Assembly: GCA_019651435.1 (NCBI GenBank)
Contig: BOYI01000001.1
Coordinates: 620,001-684,000 of the forward strand
From: Pelagibacteraceae bacterium
GTDB lineage: Bacteria > Pseudomonadota > Alphaproteobacteria > HIMB59
Direction: 5' to 3'
Length of the DNA: 64,000 nt
Notes under the pieces: model-generated
Databases searched by the model: none
What the model was told of the DNA's origin: nothing
What the model saw: only the letters and a program-made list of their open reading frames with translations
Program-made: the position numbers and the translations under genes
In this document: one piece after another, positions 11,278-21,455 of the stretch
Layout of the letters: the number at the start of each line of letters is the position of its first letter
Numbering within the stretch: the first letter of the stretch is position 1

Positions 11278-12856
11278 ATGAAAAACAAACTTTCTATTGT
11301 TTTGTCATTGTTTCTAGTAGGTTTTGCTTCACCATTATTGGCTAACACAATTAAGTGGTCTATGCCTGGTGACTCATTGACATTAGATCCACATGCGCAA
11401 AACGAAGGTCCAACTCATATGGTTTCTAGACAAGTATATGAGGGACTCGTAACGCACGATATTAATATGAATATCGTCCCACAATTAGCTACTTCATGGG
11501 AAGCAGTCGATCCTGAGACTTGGGTATTTAATCTTCGTGATGGTGTTAAGTTTCATGATGGTTCAGATTTAACAGCTGCAGATGTAGCATTTAGTATTAA
11601 TAGAGCTAAAACAGCTCCTTCAGATATGGTTGATTTAATCAAGAGTATCACTTCCGCAACAGCTCTAGATGATTTAACTGTTCAAATCAAGACTGAAGGA
11701 CCAAACCCTATTTTATTAAACCAATTAGTTCAAATTTTTGTAATGTCAGAGTCTTGGTCTAAGGAAATGGGTTTGTGAGCTTTCATATAACTGGGATGCT
11801 GGAGAAACATCTAAGTGTGCTTCCGCTGCTAATGGCACAGGTCCCATTTGCAATAACTTTTAGAGAGCAAGACGTAAGAACTGTGTTTGAGAGAAACCAA
11901 AATTGGTGGGGTGATCAAAATCAATTTAATATTGATAAGATTGAATTACTACCTATTAAAAATGATGCTACAAGAATTGCAGCTCTTTTATCAGGTGAAA
12001 TTGATTACACCAATGTCGTTCCTGTTCAAGACTTAGATCGAATTGCAGCTTCTGCTGACCATCAAATTAGTCAAGTAGCTCAAAATAGAACAATCTTTTT
12101 TGGTCTAGATCAAGGTTCTGCTGAACTAAGTTCATCTAACATTAAAGGTAAAAATCCTTTCGCAGATAAGAGAGTTCGTCAAGCTATGTATCAAGCTCTC
12201 GATATGGATGCTATTAAAGATAAAGTAATGAGAGGCCAGAGTTTTCCAGCAGGCATCATTACTGCACCAGGTGTAAATGGTTATACAAAAGCACATGATG
12301 CACGTCTTCCATATGATCCTAATGCTGCTAAACAATTGTTAGCTGATGCAGGGTTATCCAGATGGTTTTGAGGTTACACTTGATTGTCCAAACGATAGAT
12401 ACATTAATGACGAAGCTATTTGTGTAGCAGCTTATTGGTATGTTAGCTAAAATTGGAATTGATGTCAGTTTAGACGCCAAAACTAAAAGTATTCACTTTA
12501 AAGAAGTAAAAGAGGGTGATGCTGACGGAAATCCTAGTGATATGTACATGCTAGGTTGGGGTGTTCCTACCTATGATAGTCACTATGTATTCTCTTTCTT
12601 ATTAGAGAGCTCTGGTAGCTGGAATAAAATCAACTTTAAAAATGATCGATTAGATGAAATTACAGCCGCTATTGGTGTTGAAACTAATATTGACACTAGA
12701 AATCAATTAATAGCTGAAGGTTGGGATATCATTCAAGATAATATTCCATATCTACCATTGCACCATCAAGTAGTGAACCAAGCATCAAAGAGTAATGTTG
12801 ATATTCATGCAAGAATTAACAACGAACCACTCTTTTATTTTGCTAACGTAAACTAA
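11278..12856 (+). CDS. Peptide/oligopeptide-type ABC transporter substrate-binding protein (frameshifted)
   Basis: This is a family 5 extracellular solute-binding protein of about 520 residues in three main pieces. The signal peptide ends at LLANT after a hydrophobic stretch. It is followed by SMPGDSLTLDPHAQNEGPT, an IVPQLATSWE segment and the SBP-family WVFNLRDGVKFHDGS; the middle has a SGEIDYTNVVPVQDLDR stretch and the C-terminus a DNIPYLPLHH-type segment. Frame changes lie near 11773, 11845, 12355 and 12435. A strong ribosome binding site (GGGAGG at 11263-11268) precedes the ATG. Substrates of this family include peptides, glutathione and some sugars; the ligand cannot be assigned. A hairpin follows, then the permease genes. 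Confidence 0.88.
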
Positions 12857-12868
12857 TATCTTAATTTA

Positions 12869-12895
12869 TCTCTGGCCAGTATCACTGGCCAGAGA
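12869..12895 (+). promoter_or_regulatory. Perfect 12-bp hairpin after the binding-protein gene
   Basis: TCTCTGGCCAGT and ACTGGCCAGAGA flank a 3-base ATC loop. The stem is GC-rich in an otherwise AT-rich region and lies 12 bases after the binding-protein stop and 6 bases before the permease start. No T run follows, so it is more likely an mRNA-stabilising or attenuating hairpin than a full terminator. Confidence 0.7.
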
Positions 12896-12901
12896 ATTAT
12901 T

Positions 12902-13881
12902 ATGCTCAATTACTTCTCAAAAGATTATTTCAAGCTTCTTTGGTTATGTTAATTGTAGCTTTTGTTCTTTTTCTTTATTCAATTTTGTGGGAGATCCAGT
13001 TAATAATATGGTTGGACAAGAAGCTTCTGATGAAAGACGCGAAGAAATCAGAGATAAACTAGGAATTAAGATCCTATATATGTTCAATTTTATAATTTTG
13101 TAGAAAATATTGTTCAAGGAAATTTTGGAATTTCTTATCAACTTAAAAGACCTGTGTCAGATTTAATTTCTGAGCGAATGCCAGCAACATTAGAATTAGT
13201 TTTTGTATCTGCTCTTTTGGCTATTTCCCAGTAGGTGTATTATTAGGAGTTTATACAGGTATTCATCGAGATAGTTTTTTTATCAAAAATAATTTTAGTT
13301 CTTTCATTGGCGGGTGTCTCTCTTCCAACATTTATTATAGGTATAATGTTAATTTATTTGTTTTTCAGTAATCTTAGGAGTATTACCCTCCTTTGGTAGA
13401 GGCCAAGTTATTGATTTAGGATTTTGGACTACGGGTTTTCTTACAATTTCTGGATTAAAAAGCATTAATTCTTCCATCAGTTACATTAGCCTTTTTCAAA
13501 TGACGTATGTTATTAGGCTTGTTCGTGCCGAAATGATGGAAATTTTACAAACAGATTATATTAAATTTGCAAAAGCTAGAGGAATTTCTTGAGAAAATTA
13601 TTAATTACCGCTATGCTCTTAAAAATGGATTAATTCCTGTTATCACAATTACAGGTATTAATATTGGAACACTTATAGCCTTTTCTATTATTACAGAAAC
13701 TGTATTTCAATGGCCTGGAATGGGGTCTTTATTTATTAATGCAGTTTATTTCGTGGATATTCCAATCATGTCCGCTTACATGATTATGGTGGCCTTCATC
13801 TTTGTGATGATCAATTTCATCGTGGATATAACTTATTATTTTATCGATCCTCGCATACGTCTAAAAGAGGAAAAAGAATAG
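12902..13881 (+). pseudogene. DppB/OppB-type ABC permease, frame broken repeatedly
   Basis: Read through shifts, this is a complete family member of about 325 residues. It has an N-terminal helix, then DPVNNMVGQEAS, RPVSDLISERMPATLELVF, a GVYTGIHRDS segment, DYIKFAKARG, and the C-terminal EAA-like loop region followed by NIGTLIAFSIITETVFQWPGMG. Only the last 105 residues (from 13567) sit in one long frame. At least five single-base shifts occur, near 12965, 13065, 13225, 13275, 13465 and 13590. Such permeases form half of the transmembrane channel of peptide importers, pairing with the next gene. Confidence 0.82.
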
Positions 13882-13884
13882 ATC

Positions 13885-14797
13885 ATGAAAATTTATCAAA
13901 AACTTTACGATACAGATATTGGATATAGTTTTTTTAATTCTAAAGTTGCTATTTTTTCATTTCCTCATATTTTTATTAATAGCTTTTTGTTCTTTTTTTT
14001 GCAGAATTTGTATCACCTTACAATCCATTTGATCCTATAAATATTTCCTTGATGGATGCATTTATCCCTCCTGTTTGGTCAGAAGGAGGAGATATAAGAT
14101 TTATTTTAGGAACAGACCAACAAGGACGAGATATGCTGTCTACTATTATTTATGGTTCTAGAATTTCTTTAATCGTTGGTTTTGCTTCTATTATTTTTGC
14201 TATGGTGCTAGGTGTTTTTTTAGGAGTAACATCAGGATATCTTGGAGGTAAATACGAGATCATTGTTATGAGATTAACCGATGTCCAATTAACAATTCCG
14301 AGTATATTAATGGCTTTATTAGTAGATGGAATAGCTAGAGCAATTATTTCAAAATCAATGCATGATGAAATGGCTATTTATGTTTTAATATTTGCCATTG
14401 GTATTTCTGAGTGGCCACAATTTAGCCCGCGTAACTAGAGCTTCAACTTTGGTTGAAAAAAATAAAGAATATGTTGCAGCCTCAAAAATAATTGGTCTAT
14501 CAGGTATCTACATTATGTTTAAACATAATTTTACCAAACATTTTACGTCCTGTATTAGTCATAGCAACAATAGGTTTAGCTCTTGCAATTATAGCTGATC
14601 TACCTTGAGTTTTTAGAGTAGGAGTTCCCCAACGACACCTTCCCTGGAACTCTAATTCGATTTGGTAATAATTTCTTATTTTCGGGAGAATGGTGGATTA
14701 CATTTTTCCAGCAATTTTTCTTTGTTTTACCCCTTTTCATCAACTTTTAGGAGATTGGATGCGTGACGCATTAAATCCAAAATTAAAAAAGCGATGA
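13885..14797 (+). pseudogene. DppC/OppC-type ABC permease, frame broken repeatedly
   Basis: The second permease of the peptide-type transporter is recognisable across several frames. It has a short cytoplasmic N-terminus, a membrane helix, FILGTDQQGRDMLSTIIYGSRISL (the family signature begins GTDxxGRD), a LGVFLGVTSGYLGG segment, an EAA-loop-type region and a C-terminus ending GDWMRDALNPKLKKR. Frame changes fall near 13960, 13990, 14420, 14505, 14605 and 14740. The stop overlaps the ATG of the ATPase gene (GATGA), as expected for an operon. Sequence error or decay cannot be separated from sequence alone. Confidence 0.82.
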
Positions 14798-16473
14798 GTT
14801 TTCTTAAAATACAAAATCTAGATATTTCATATAAAACGAGAAAAGAGACTATTGTTGCTAGTCAAAATGTCAGTTTTACCTTAGAAAAAGGAGAAATTTT
14901 AGGTGTTGTGGGAGAGTCAGGTTCTGGCAAGTCCACAATTGCTAATGCCATTATTAATCAAATTGACCCTCCAGGTGAAATTACACAAGGCTCAATTCAA
15001 TTAGATAACTTGGAACTTTGTAATAATGAAAATTTAATACAAACATTTAGAGGAAAAAAAATTGGTTTTATATTTCAAGATCCTCAAACTTCTCTTAACC
15101 CTTTATTTACAATTAAAGAACAATTAGTTGAGACTATTCAAACTCATTTAAAATTAAATGATCAAGATGCAACTCAAAGAGCAATTCAACTATTAAAAGA
15201 AGTGGGTATCCAAGACGCAGAAAAGCGCTTCAATGATTATCCCCATCAATTCAGTGGAGGAATGAGGCAAAGAGTTGTGATTGCTTTATCAATTTGTTGT
15301 GAACCTGATTTGTTGATTGCCGACGAACCTACAACGGCATTAGATGTCAGTATCCAAGCGCAAATTTTAAAACTTATTAAAGAACTAACCATTAAAAGAA
15401 ATCTTGCAGTCATTATTATTACACATGATATGGGAGTTATCGCTGAGATAACCAATAAAGTTGCGATCATGCGTTACGGGGTCATAGTTGAACAAGGTCT
15501 AACTAAAGATATTTTGACAAATCCTCAATCTTCAGAGGGAAAAAGTTTAATTATTTCAGTTCCTCCTACAAATAAAAAGATTAATCGATTTACTCTAATT
15601 AGCCCTGAGGGAAAAGAAATCACATTGAATTCTGCTAATCTTACAAAAAATATTATTAAAACATGGGGTGTGAGAGAAACGAATAATAGAAAAATTTTAA
15701 ACTTTGAAAATGTTTCTAAAGTTTTTGATGATGGATCTTTATTGAAAAAACAAGATAACAAAGACATGGTGAAGGCTTTAAACGAAGTAACGTTTGACGT
15801 ATTTGAAGGTGAGACTCTTGGACTTGTAGGTGAATCGGGTTCAGGTAAATCAACTATAGCTAAAATTATTACTGGTCTAATAAAACCCTCATCTGGGAAA
15901 ATATCTTATTACAATGATCAACTCTATAACGATCGAAATATATATCAGTCTCAATATAGCAGGGGTCAAATTCAAATGATTTTCCAAGATCCTTATTCTT
16001 CCCTCAATCCAAGATTTAAAGTGAGAGATATCATAGCTGAACCTCTAAAATTTTACCAAAAAGACCTCACTCAGGAGGATTTACAGTCAAATATCCATGA
16101 TTTAATTGATATCGCTGGCATGTCCCGACAGTCATTAGATCGCTATCCCCATGAGTTCTCTGGTGGCAAAGACAAAGAATATCAATAGCCGAGCTCTTGC
16201 TACGAGGCCTAGGTTGTTAATTTGTGACGAACCTACTTCAGCATTGGATGTTAGTATTCAAGCCCAAATTCTTAATCTATTAAAAGATATTCAAGATGAA
16301 TTGCATTTAACAATGCTTTTCATTTCACATGATTTACCAGTAATACGACAGATGTGTAATCGTATTGTTGTTTTAAAAGACGGCAATGTTTGTGAAATCA
16401 ACGACTCAGAAAGTTTATTCAATCAGCCTCAACATTCATATACAAACAGTTAATTGATTTAATGCCAAAATAG
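14794..16473 (+). CDS. Two-domain ABC transporter ATPase (DppD-DppF fusion type, frameshifted)
   Basis: One polypeptide carries two complete ABC domains. The first has Walker A GESGSGKST near residue 42, FQDPQTSLNPL, signature FSGGMRQR and Walker B LLIADEPTTALD. The second repeats Walker A GESGSGKST near residue 347, FQDPYSSLNPRF, a broken signature near 16170 and Walker B LLICDEPTSALD. Such fused ATPases (YejF/GsiA type) energise oligopeptide or glutathione importers. Three single-base losses explain the frame changes: two within 16168-16195, restoring GGQRQRISIARAL-like sequence, and one near 16446, restoring the end YTKQLIDLMPK. With them the length is about 560 residues. It is the last gene of the transporter operon. 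Confidence 0.9.
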
Positions 16474-16490
16474 AGTCACTTGTTTAATTG

Positions 16491-17134
16491 ATGAAAACAG
16501 CATTAGTATTTGGATCATCGGGTCTAGTGGGCCAACAATTAGTACAACTACTTATACAAAATAACTCTTATCAAAAAATTAAATTATTTGTTCGAAAAAA
16601 ACCTAATATTCAAAATCCCAAAATTGAAATAATAGAAACAAAGTTTGATAATTTAGAAATATTATCTCCAGAAATTAAAGGAGATGATTGTTTTTTTTGT
16701 ATTGGTACTACTAAAAAAATTCTCCTGATAAGACAGAATACCAAAGGGTAGAATTAGAACTTCCTAAAAAAATTGCTAATTTAGCAAAACAAAATAATCT
16801 TCAATCCTTTATTTTTGTTTCTTCGGGTTATGCCAATTCTAAAAGTTCTGGTGACTACTTAAAATTCAAAGGTTTAGTTGAGGAAGAACTAATATCTCTA
16901 GAATTTAATAATTTAGGAATTTTAAGACCATCGTTTCTTGTAGGTAATCGAAAAGAAAAAAGAATTGGAGAGAAAATAGGAATTATTATCTTTAAAATAC
17001 TCTCACCATTAATGGTAGGTCCTTTAAAAAGGATGAAACCCATCCATGTGAAAACAGTTGCTGGTGCGATGATTAAAATCGCTCAATTAGAAATCAAACA
17101 GACTATTTTTGAGTCAGATGAAATTGTAAATTAA
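16491..17134 (+). CDS. NAD(P)-binding Rossmann protein, NAD-dependent epimerase-like (one frameshift)
   Basis: The N-terminus has the dinucleotide-binding pattern ALVFGSSGLVGQQLVQLL (GxxGxxG) and the later part has FIFVSSGYAN, SGDYLKFKGLVEEEL (a YxxxK-type pair) and ILRPSFLVGNRKE. This resembles the short NAD(P)H-binding HTATIP2/YbjT-like proteins of about 215 residues, whose substrates are mostly unknown. The frame breaks in a run of seven A at 16713-16719; one extra A joins the halves (KKNSPDKTEYQ). ATG at 16491 is chosen over the TTG just before it. The stop touches the ATG of the next gene, so the two are probably co-transcribed. Confidence 0.8.
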
Positions 17135-17986
17135 ATGAAAATTAAAGGTATTTACACACCTGTCGTTACCCCTTTTAGAAAAAATTATGAAATAGACTTT
17201 GGATCTTTAGAGAAAATTCTCAAATTTCTTCTAAAGAAAAAAATCCACGGAATAGTCGTTGGCGGTACTACAGGAGAGTATTTTTCTTTGAATTTTCAGG
17301 AAAGAATACAACTATTTGAATTTGTAAAAAAAATAGTTGGAAATAAATGTCAGCTAATTGCAGGTACGACAGCCATCAATGCCAATGAAGCCATTGAACT
17401 CTCCTTAATAGCAAAATATCTAGGCTACAAATGTATTTTATTAGGAAGCCCTCCATATTCACAGCCTACCCAAGAAGAGAGTGCACAATTTTTTCTTAAC
17501 ATAGCTAAAAAAGTTCAGATACCTATTATGATGTATAACTTTCCAGAGAAAATGGCTTTTGAAATAAAAGAACCCTTTTTAAAAAAAGTTATGTCAAATA
17601 AATTTTTTACTTCTATCAAACATAACTCCTCTAATCCAGCAATGATAAAACACTTTGCTTCAAATTATCCTTCTTTACAAATTGCATGCGGTAATGATTT
17701 ACAATTCTTAGAATTTTGTACTTGGGGAAGTGAGTCATGGATAGGAGGTATGTCTAATTGCTTTCCTCAATTACATTTAGATATATATAAAAACGCTGTT
17801 ATGAAAAAAATTTTGTGACAGCAAAAGTAAAATATTAAAAATTAAGCCTATAATTGATTATGTAATATCAATTGGTAAATATACTCAAAGCGTAAAATTT
17901 ATTATGCATGAATTAGGTTTTGTAAAGAAACTTGTCGTCTGCCTTATTTAAAATTAACAACAGAAGAAAGAAAAAAAAAAAATTAA
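17135..17986 (+). CDS. Dihydrodipicolinate synthase / N-acetylneuraminate lyase superfamily aldolase (frameshifted C-terminus)
   Basis: This TIM-barrel class I aldolase-type enzyme has the phosphate/carboxylate loop GGTTGEYFSL, the YNFP tyrosine motif near residue 130 and the Schiff-base lysine in SIKHNSSN near residue 157. The arginine that DapA uses after YNVPSR to bind the semialdehyde is replaced by Glu-Lys (YNFPEK), so true lysine-pathway DapA activity is doubtful. A sugar-acid or 2-keto-acid lyase/dehydratase is more likely. The long frame stops at 17818, but family-like C-terminal sequence continues in other frames to a stop near 17986, with shifts near 17800 and 17925. It is convergent with a GntR regulator and close to TRAP and Gfo/Idh genes, suggesting organic-acid catabolism. 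Confidence 0.82.
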
Positions 17987-18649
17987 TTAAGTTTGCTCTT
18001 TAAATAAAGCTAAGGCGTGTTCTAATCCTTTTTCAATATGAACTTTTAAAAACTTAATTGCACTATCTGCATCTCTTTTTAGAGAAAAATTATATATTTG
18101 ATTATGTTCATCAATAGCTTCATCGCCCCTAAATTGAAGTAAAATAATTTGATATCTTAAATAACGATCAAATAAGTTTGAATGAAGAGAAATTAGATTT
18201 TTAGATCCACAAGCCGCGATGCAAGCTAAATGAAATTCCCAGTCATATTTTTTCCAACTTTCGACAATATCTTTATTTTTATTGTCCATTTTATTTTCAA
18301 TTAAGCTCAATTTATGATGGGCGGCGACTAAATTTCCCTCCCAATCAGTATCACCATTTTTTAAAGATAAGTTAAGAGCATAGCTTTCTAAAAGAATTCT
18401 TAAATTTGCTATTTCAATTAAATCCTCTTTTGAAAAGGGACTAACAAAAAAACCTCTTTGTTCTTCCGCTATGACAAAACCTTCGCTAGATAATCTATTC
18501 AGTGTCTCTCTTATAGTGGATAGGCTGACAGGGTAATTCTTCTTTAATTCATCTAGTTTTAATTTGCTGGCAGGTTTTAATTCCCCAAAAATAATATCCC
18601 TTTTAATTTTTTTGTAAGTGGATGAACCAATGGTATCCATATTCTTCAT
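17987..18649 (-). CDS. GntR-family transcriptional regulator, FCD (FadR C-terminal) type
   Basis: This 220-residue protein has an N-terminal winged helix-turn-helix (about residues 8-70, with SLSTIRETLNRLSSEGFV). An all-helical FCD ligand-binding domain follows, with conserved histidines (HLACIAACG, VHIEKGLEHAL) that usually hold a metal and an organic acid. FCD regulators commonly control uptake and breakdown of sugar acids, glycolate, lactate or amino acids. It is divergently transcribed from the Gfo/Idh gene with a 103-base gap holding a candidate operator, and convergent with the aldolase gene. It probably senses the substrate of the adjacent pathway. Confidence 0.93.
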   Translation of the reverse strand: MKNMDTIGSSTYKKIKRDIIFGELKPASKLKLDELKKNYPVSLSTIRETLNRLSSEGFVIAEEQRGFFVSPFSKEDLIEIANLRILLESYALNLSLKNGDTDWEGNLVAAHHKLSLIENKMDNKNKDIVESWKKYDWEFHLACIAACGSKNLISLHSNLFDRYLRYQIILLQFRGDEAIDEHNQIYNFSLKRDADSAIKFLKVHIEKGLEHALALFKEQT

Positions 18650-18710
18650 ATAATTATTATTTATTAAAATTATATATTAATCAATATTTCAAAAATAAAT
18701 TATAATTTAT

Positions 18711-18728
18711 GATATCTTGTAAAATATC
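18711..18728. promoter_or_regulatory. Candidate GntR operator (imperfect palindrome)
   Basis: GATATCTT-GT-AAAATATC is an 18-base inverted repeat with seven of eight positions symmetric. It sits between the divergent GntR regulator and Gfo/Idh genes, 24 bases upstream of the latter's ATG, where an autoregulatory operator would be expected. In such AT-rich DNA, chance palindromes occur, so this is a suggestion only. Confidence 0.35.
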
Positions 18729-18752
18729 TGTTATTAATGTTATATAAACTAT

Positions 18753-19799
18753 ATGGGGGAATTAAATTTAGCAATTTTAGGATGTGGTCTTGTTGGTAAA
18801 AGACACGTTGATGCTATTTTTAAAACAGAGGGAATAAATCTAATTGATATTATTGATCATGACCCAACATCACTGCAAGGTGTAAATAATCTTCATAATA
18901 TAAATGTCCATAATGATCTTGATAATTACTTAAACAATAATCAACCTGATGGAATTATAATTTCTACCCCTACAGTAATGCATTTAGAACAGTCATTACT
19001 TTGTTTAGAAAAAAAAATACCGTTACTAATAGAAAAACCAATCGCTATCAATTCAACTGAGGCATTACAAATTGTAAATAAATCTGAGAAGATGGATACA
19101 CCTGTTTTAATTGGTCAGCACAGGAGACATAATGAAATTGCAAAATTATCCAAAAAATTATTATCAGAAGGAATTATTGGTGAGGTTAGATCTATTCAAG
19201 CTACTTGTTGGTTCTACAAGCCTGATCATTATTTTAATTCTGCTCCATGGAGAAAACAAAAAGGAGCAGGCCCGATTTATGTTAATTTAATACATGATAT
19301 TGATTTACTTAGATACTTTTGTGGAGATGTCAAAAATATAAGTGCTCATGCAATCAAATCAAAAAGAAATTATGAAAATGAGGATTTGGCATCCATTATT
19401 TTAGTTTTTGAAAATGATGTAACTGCTACACTTTCTGTGTCTGACAGTATCGTCTCACCTTGGAGTTGGGAAATGACATCAAATGAACATCCAATTTACC
19501 ATAATGTTGATTCATCCTGTTACTTAATTGGCGGATCTAAAGGCTCTCTTTCTTTGCCAGATTTATCAATCTGGAAACATACAAATGAACCTGATTGGTG
19601 GACCCCTTTAAATAAAAATACTATTAGCCACACTTACAAAGACCCTTTAATAGCCCAACTTGAAAATTTTAGGGATGTCATAAATTCTCAATCTGAACCA
19701 TTGGTTTCTGCTCTAGAAGGAGCCAAATCTCTTCAAGTTATTGAAGCAATTAACGAGTCTATTTCAAAAAAATCAAATATTGAGTTAAATAATATCTGA
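18753..19799 (+). CDS. Gfo/Idh/MocA family oxidoreductase
   Basis: This 348-residue protein has an N-terminal Rossmann fold (LAILGCGLVGKRHVDAI; GxGxxG), the family motif LLIEKPIAIN near residue 95 and a C-terminal alpha/beta domain containing the conserved HDIDLLRYFCG. Members oxidise or reduce sugars, inositols or related compounds with NAD(P). It is the first gene of a likely catabolic operon leading into a TRAP transporter and is divergent from the GntR regulator. The precise substrate cannot be read from sequence. Confidence 0.92.
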   Translation: MGELNLAILGCGLVGKRHVDAIFKTEGINLIDIIDHDPTSLQGVNNLHNINVHNDLDNYLNNNQPDGIIISTPTVMHLEQSLLCLEKKIPLLIEKPIAINSTEALQIVNKSEKMDTPVLIGQHRRHNEIAKLSKKLLSEGIIGEVRSIQATCWFYKPDHYFNSAPWRKQKGAGPIYVNLIHDIDLLRYFCGDVKNISAHAIKSKRNYENEDLASIILVFENDVTATLSVSDSIVSPWSWEMTSNEHPIYHNVDSSCYLIGGSKGSLSLPDLSIWKHTNEPDWWTPLNKNTISHTYKDPLIAQLENFRDVINSQSEPLVSALEGAKSLQVIEAINESISKKSNIELNNI

Positions 19800-19869
19800 T
19801 ATTTCTTAAAAAATATTGCATCTCTAATAAAATCAGTAATAATTATCCTCGTTATTTAAGGAGGAGATT

Positions 19870-20868
19870 ATGACTTCAAAATTTAGAAAATTTATTCTTA
19901 GTTTATTTATTTCACTAAGTTTAATTCCAGCAACTTTCCTTTCTGCTAATGCATTAACTTTTACAATGGCAACTTCAGGTTCTGAAACAGATATGAGATC
20001 TGTAGCTATCGTAGATGTGTTTCAACCAGCTGTTTCTGGTTTTGCCGATATGCAGATTGGTTATAACGCAACAATGTTTGATCAAGGAACTGAGTTAGAT
20101 GCTATCAGTAGAGGAAACTTGACTATGTCAATTGCTTCTGCACAAGAGTTAGCTCAATTCTTCCCAGAGTTTTCAATTTTTGCTACAGGATATGTTCATC
20201 AAGATGCTGCTCATCAAGTAAGAGTTTTTAATGATCCTTTAATGGATCCATTTAAAAAGAAAGCAGAAGATGAATTAGGTGTAAAACTTTTATCTGTTAT
20301 GTATTTAGGAAAAAGACACGTTAACCTAAGACAAACAAAAGATGAATTAACAGTTAATACTCCAGCTGATTTAGCAGGTGTTAATTTACGTATGCCAGGA
20401 ACAGATGCATGGCAATTCTTAGGAAATGCTCTTGGTGCCTCTGCAACTCCTCTAGCATTTAATGAGGTTTACCAAGCATTAGCAACAGGTGCTGTTGATG
20501 GACAGGATAATCCACTTCCTACAGTTGTTGATAAAAAGTTCTATGAAGTAACAAAGCAAATTGCTCTTACTTCACACCTAGTTGATTTAAACTATATTGC
20601 TTTTTCAAAAGAAACTTGGGACTCATTATCTCCAGAACAACAAATGACCGTTCAAAGAGCTGCTGACGCTGCGGCGGCTTATGGAAGATTAAAACAGTTA
20701 GATAAAGAAAATAATCTTGCTGATTTTATTAGATCTCAGGGAGTTGAAATTTACACCCCAGACTTAGAAGCATTCAGAACTCATGTACAAAAACAGTACG
20801 AGGGTAGTGAAGTTGCTGCTACATGGCCTGAGGGAGTATTAGATAAAATCAATTCTTTAGGCAATTAG
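19870..20868 (+). CDS. dctP: TRAP transporter substrate-binding protein, DctP family
   Basis: The 332-residue periplasmic protein has a clear signal peptide (lysine/arginine-rich start, hydrophobic core, cleavage after SANA). It has the DctP-family core: GRHVNLRQ-like KRHVNLRQ, LAGVNLRMPGT with the arginine that binds the substrate carboxylate, NEVYQALATGAVDGQDNP, and an ALTSHL segment. It captures an organic acid in the periplasm for the DctQM membrane proteins. The ribosome binding site is strong (AAGGAGGAG at 19858-19866, 3 bases before the ATG). A palindromic hairpin follows the stop. Proximity to GntR, Gfo/Idh and aldolase genes suggests a sugar acid or keto acid as ligand. Confidence 0.95.
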   Translation: MTSKFRKFILSLFISLSLIPATFLSANALTFTMATSGSETDMRSVAIVDVFQPAVSGFADMQIGYNATMFDQGTELDAISRGNLTMSIASAQELAQFFPEFSIFATGYVHQDAAHQVRVFNDPLMDPFKKKAEDELGVKLLSVMYLGKRHVNLRQTKDELTVNTPADLAGVNLRMPGTDAWQFLGNALGASATPLAFNEVYQALATGAVDGQDNPLPTVVDKKFYEVTKQIALTSHLVDLNYIAFSKETWDSLSPEQQMTVQRAADAAAAYGRLKQLDKENNLADFIRSQGVEIYTPDLEAFRTHVQKQYEGSEVAATWPEGVLDKINSLGN

Positions 20869-20871
20869 TAT

Positions 20872-20887
20872 TAAACCCTAGGGTTTA
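20872..20887 (+). promoter_or_regulatory. 16-base palindrome between dctP and dctQ
   Basis: TAAACCCTAGGGTTTA is a perfect palindrome lying four bases after the dctP stop and 37 bases before dctQ. In RNA it could form a short hairpin of about six pairs. No T run follows. Its position matches the hairpins found after the other three binding-protein genes in this window. Confidence 0.5.
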
Positions 20888-20923
20888 TAATAATTCCTCT
20901 ATCTATATACTTGGAGCCGTTTA

Positions 20924-21451
20924 ATGAATAATTTATTTAAATGGCTCCAAAAAACTTCTAATTTCATTATCGCTAGTATGCTAGCGGTTCTTTTTTTTAC
21001 CTTCTTACTTCAAATTTTTTCTAGATATATTTTAAGATCTCCATTTGGATGGACTTTAGAGTTATGTTTAATTTTATGGGTTTGGATAGTTTTTTTTGGG
21101 TGTGCCTTTGTAGTTAAAGAAAAAGATCATGTAACTTTTGATATTTTATATTATGCGACCTCTTTAAAAACACGATACGTTTTTTCAATCATATCTGCAT
21201 TAGCCATCATTCTGATTATGGGTTGGTCTTTATTACCCACTCTTGACTATATCGACTGGATGAAAATGAGAAAAACAACCACTGTTGAAATTCCCTTTTT
21301 TGGTAATAAAATACCTCTAAAGTATATTTTTTCTATTTATGGTATTTTTCTATTATCAATAATCATTCAATATGCTTGGAAGATTAAAAAATTATTAAAA
21401 AATCAAATCAATCTCGATAGTCGTTTTTCTTCTTTAGATGAAACAAAATGA
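20924..21451 (+). CDS. dctQ: TRAP transporter small permease, DctQ family
   Basis: This 175-residue protein has four predicted membrane helices (about 15-37, 48-68, 85-107, 130-150). It carries the family pattern FSRYILRSPFGWTLELCLILWVW, including the conserved arginine-rich ILR.PFGW.E stretch, and the FGCAFVVKEKDHV segment. DctQ forms the small membrane subunit that joins DctM in sodium-driven substrate uptake. It lies between dctP and dctM, five bases upstream of dctM. Confidence 0.93.
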   Translation: MNNLFKWLQKTSNFIIASMLAVLFFTFLLQIFSRYILRSPFGWTLELCLILWVWIVFFGCAFVVKEKDHVTFDILYYATSLKTRYVFSIISALAIILIMGWSLLPTLDYIDWMKMRKTTTVEIPFFGNKIPLKYIFSIYGIFLLSIIIQYAWKIKKLLKNQINLDSRFSSLDETK

Positions 21452-21455
21452 ATAA

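Noticed and set aside
17971-17982. A12 run as a transcriptional slippage site
   Set aside because: It lies at the very end of the already frameshifted aldolase gene, where the run length is probably unreliable.
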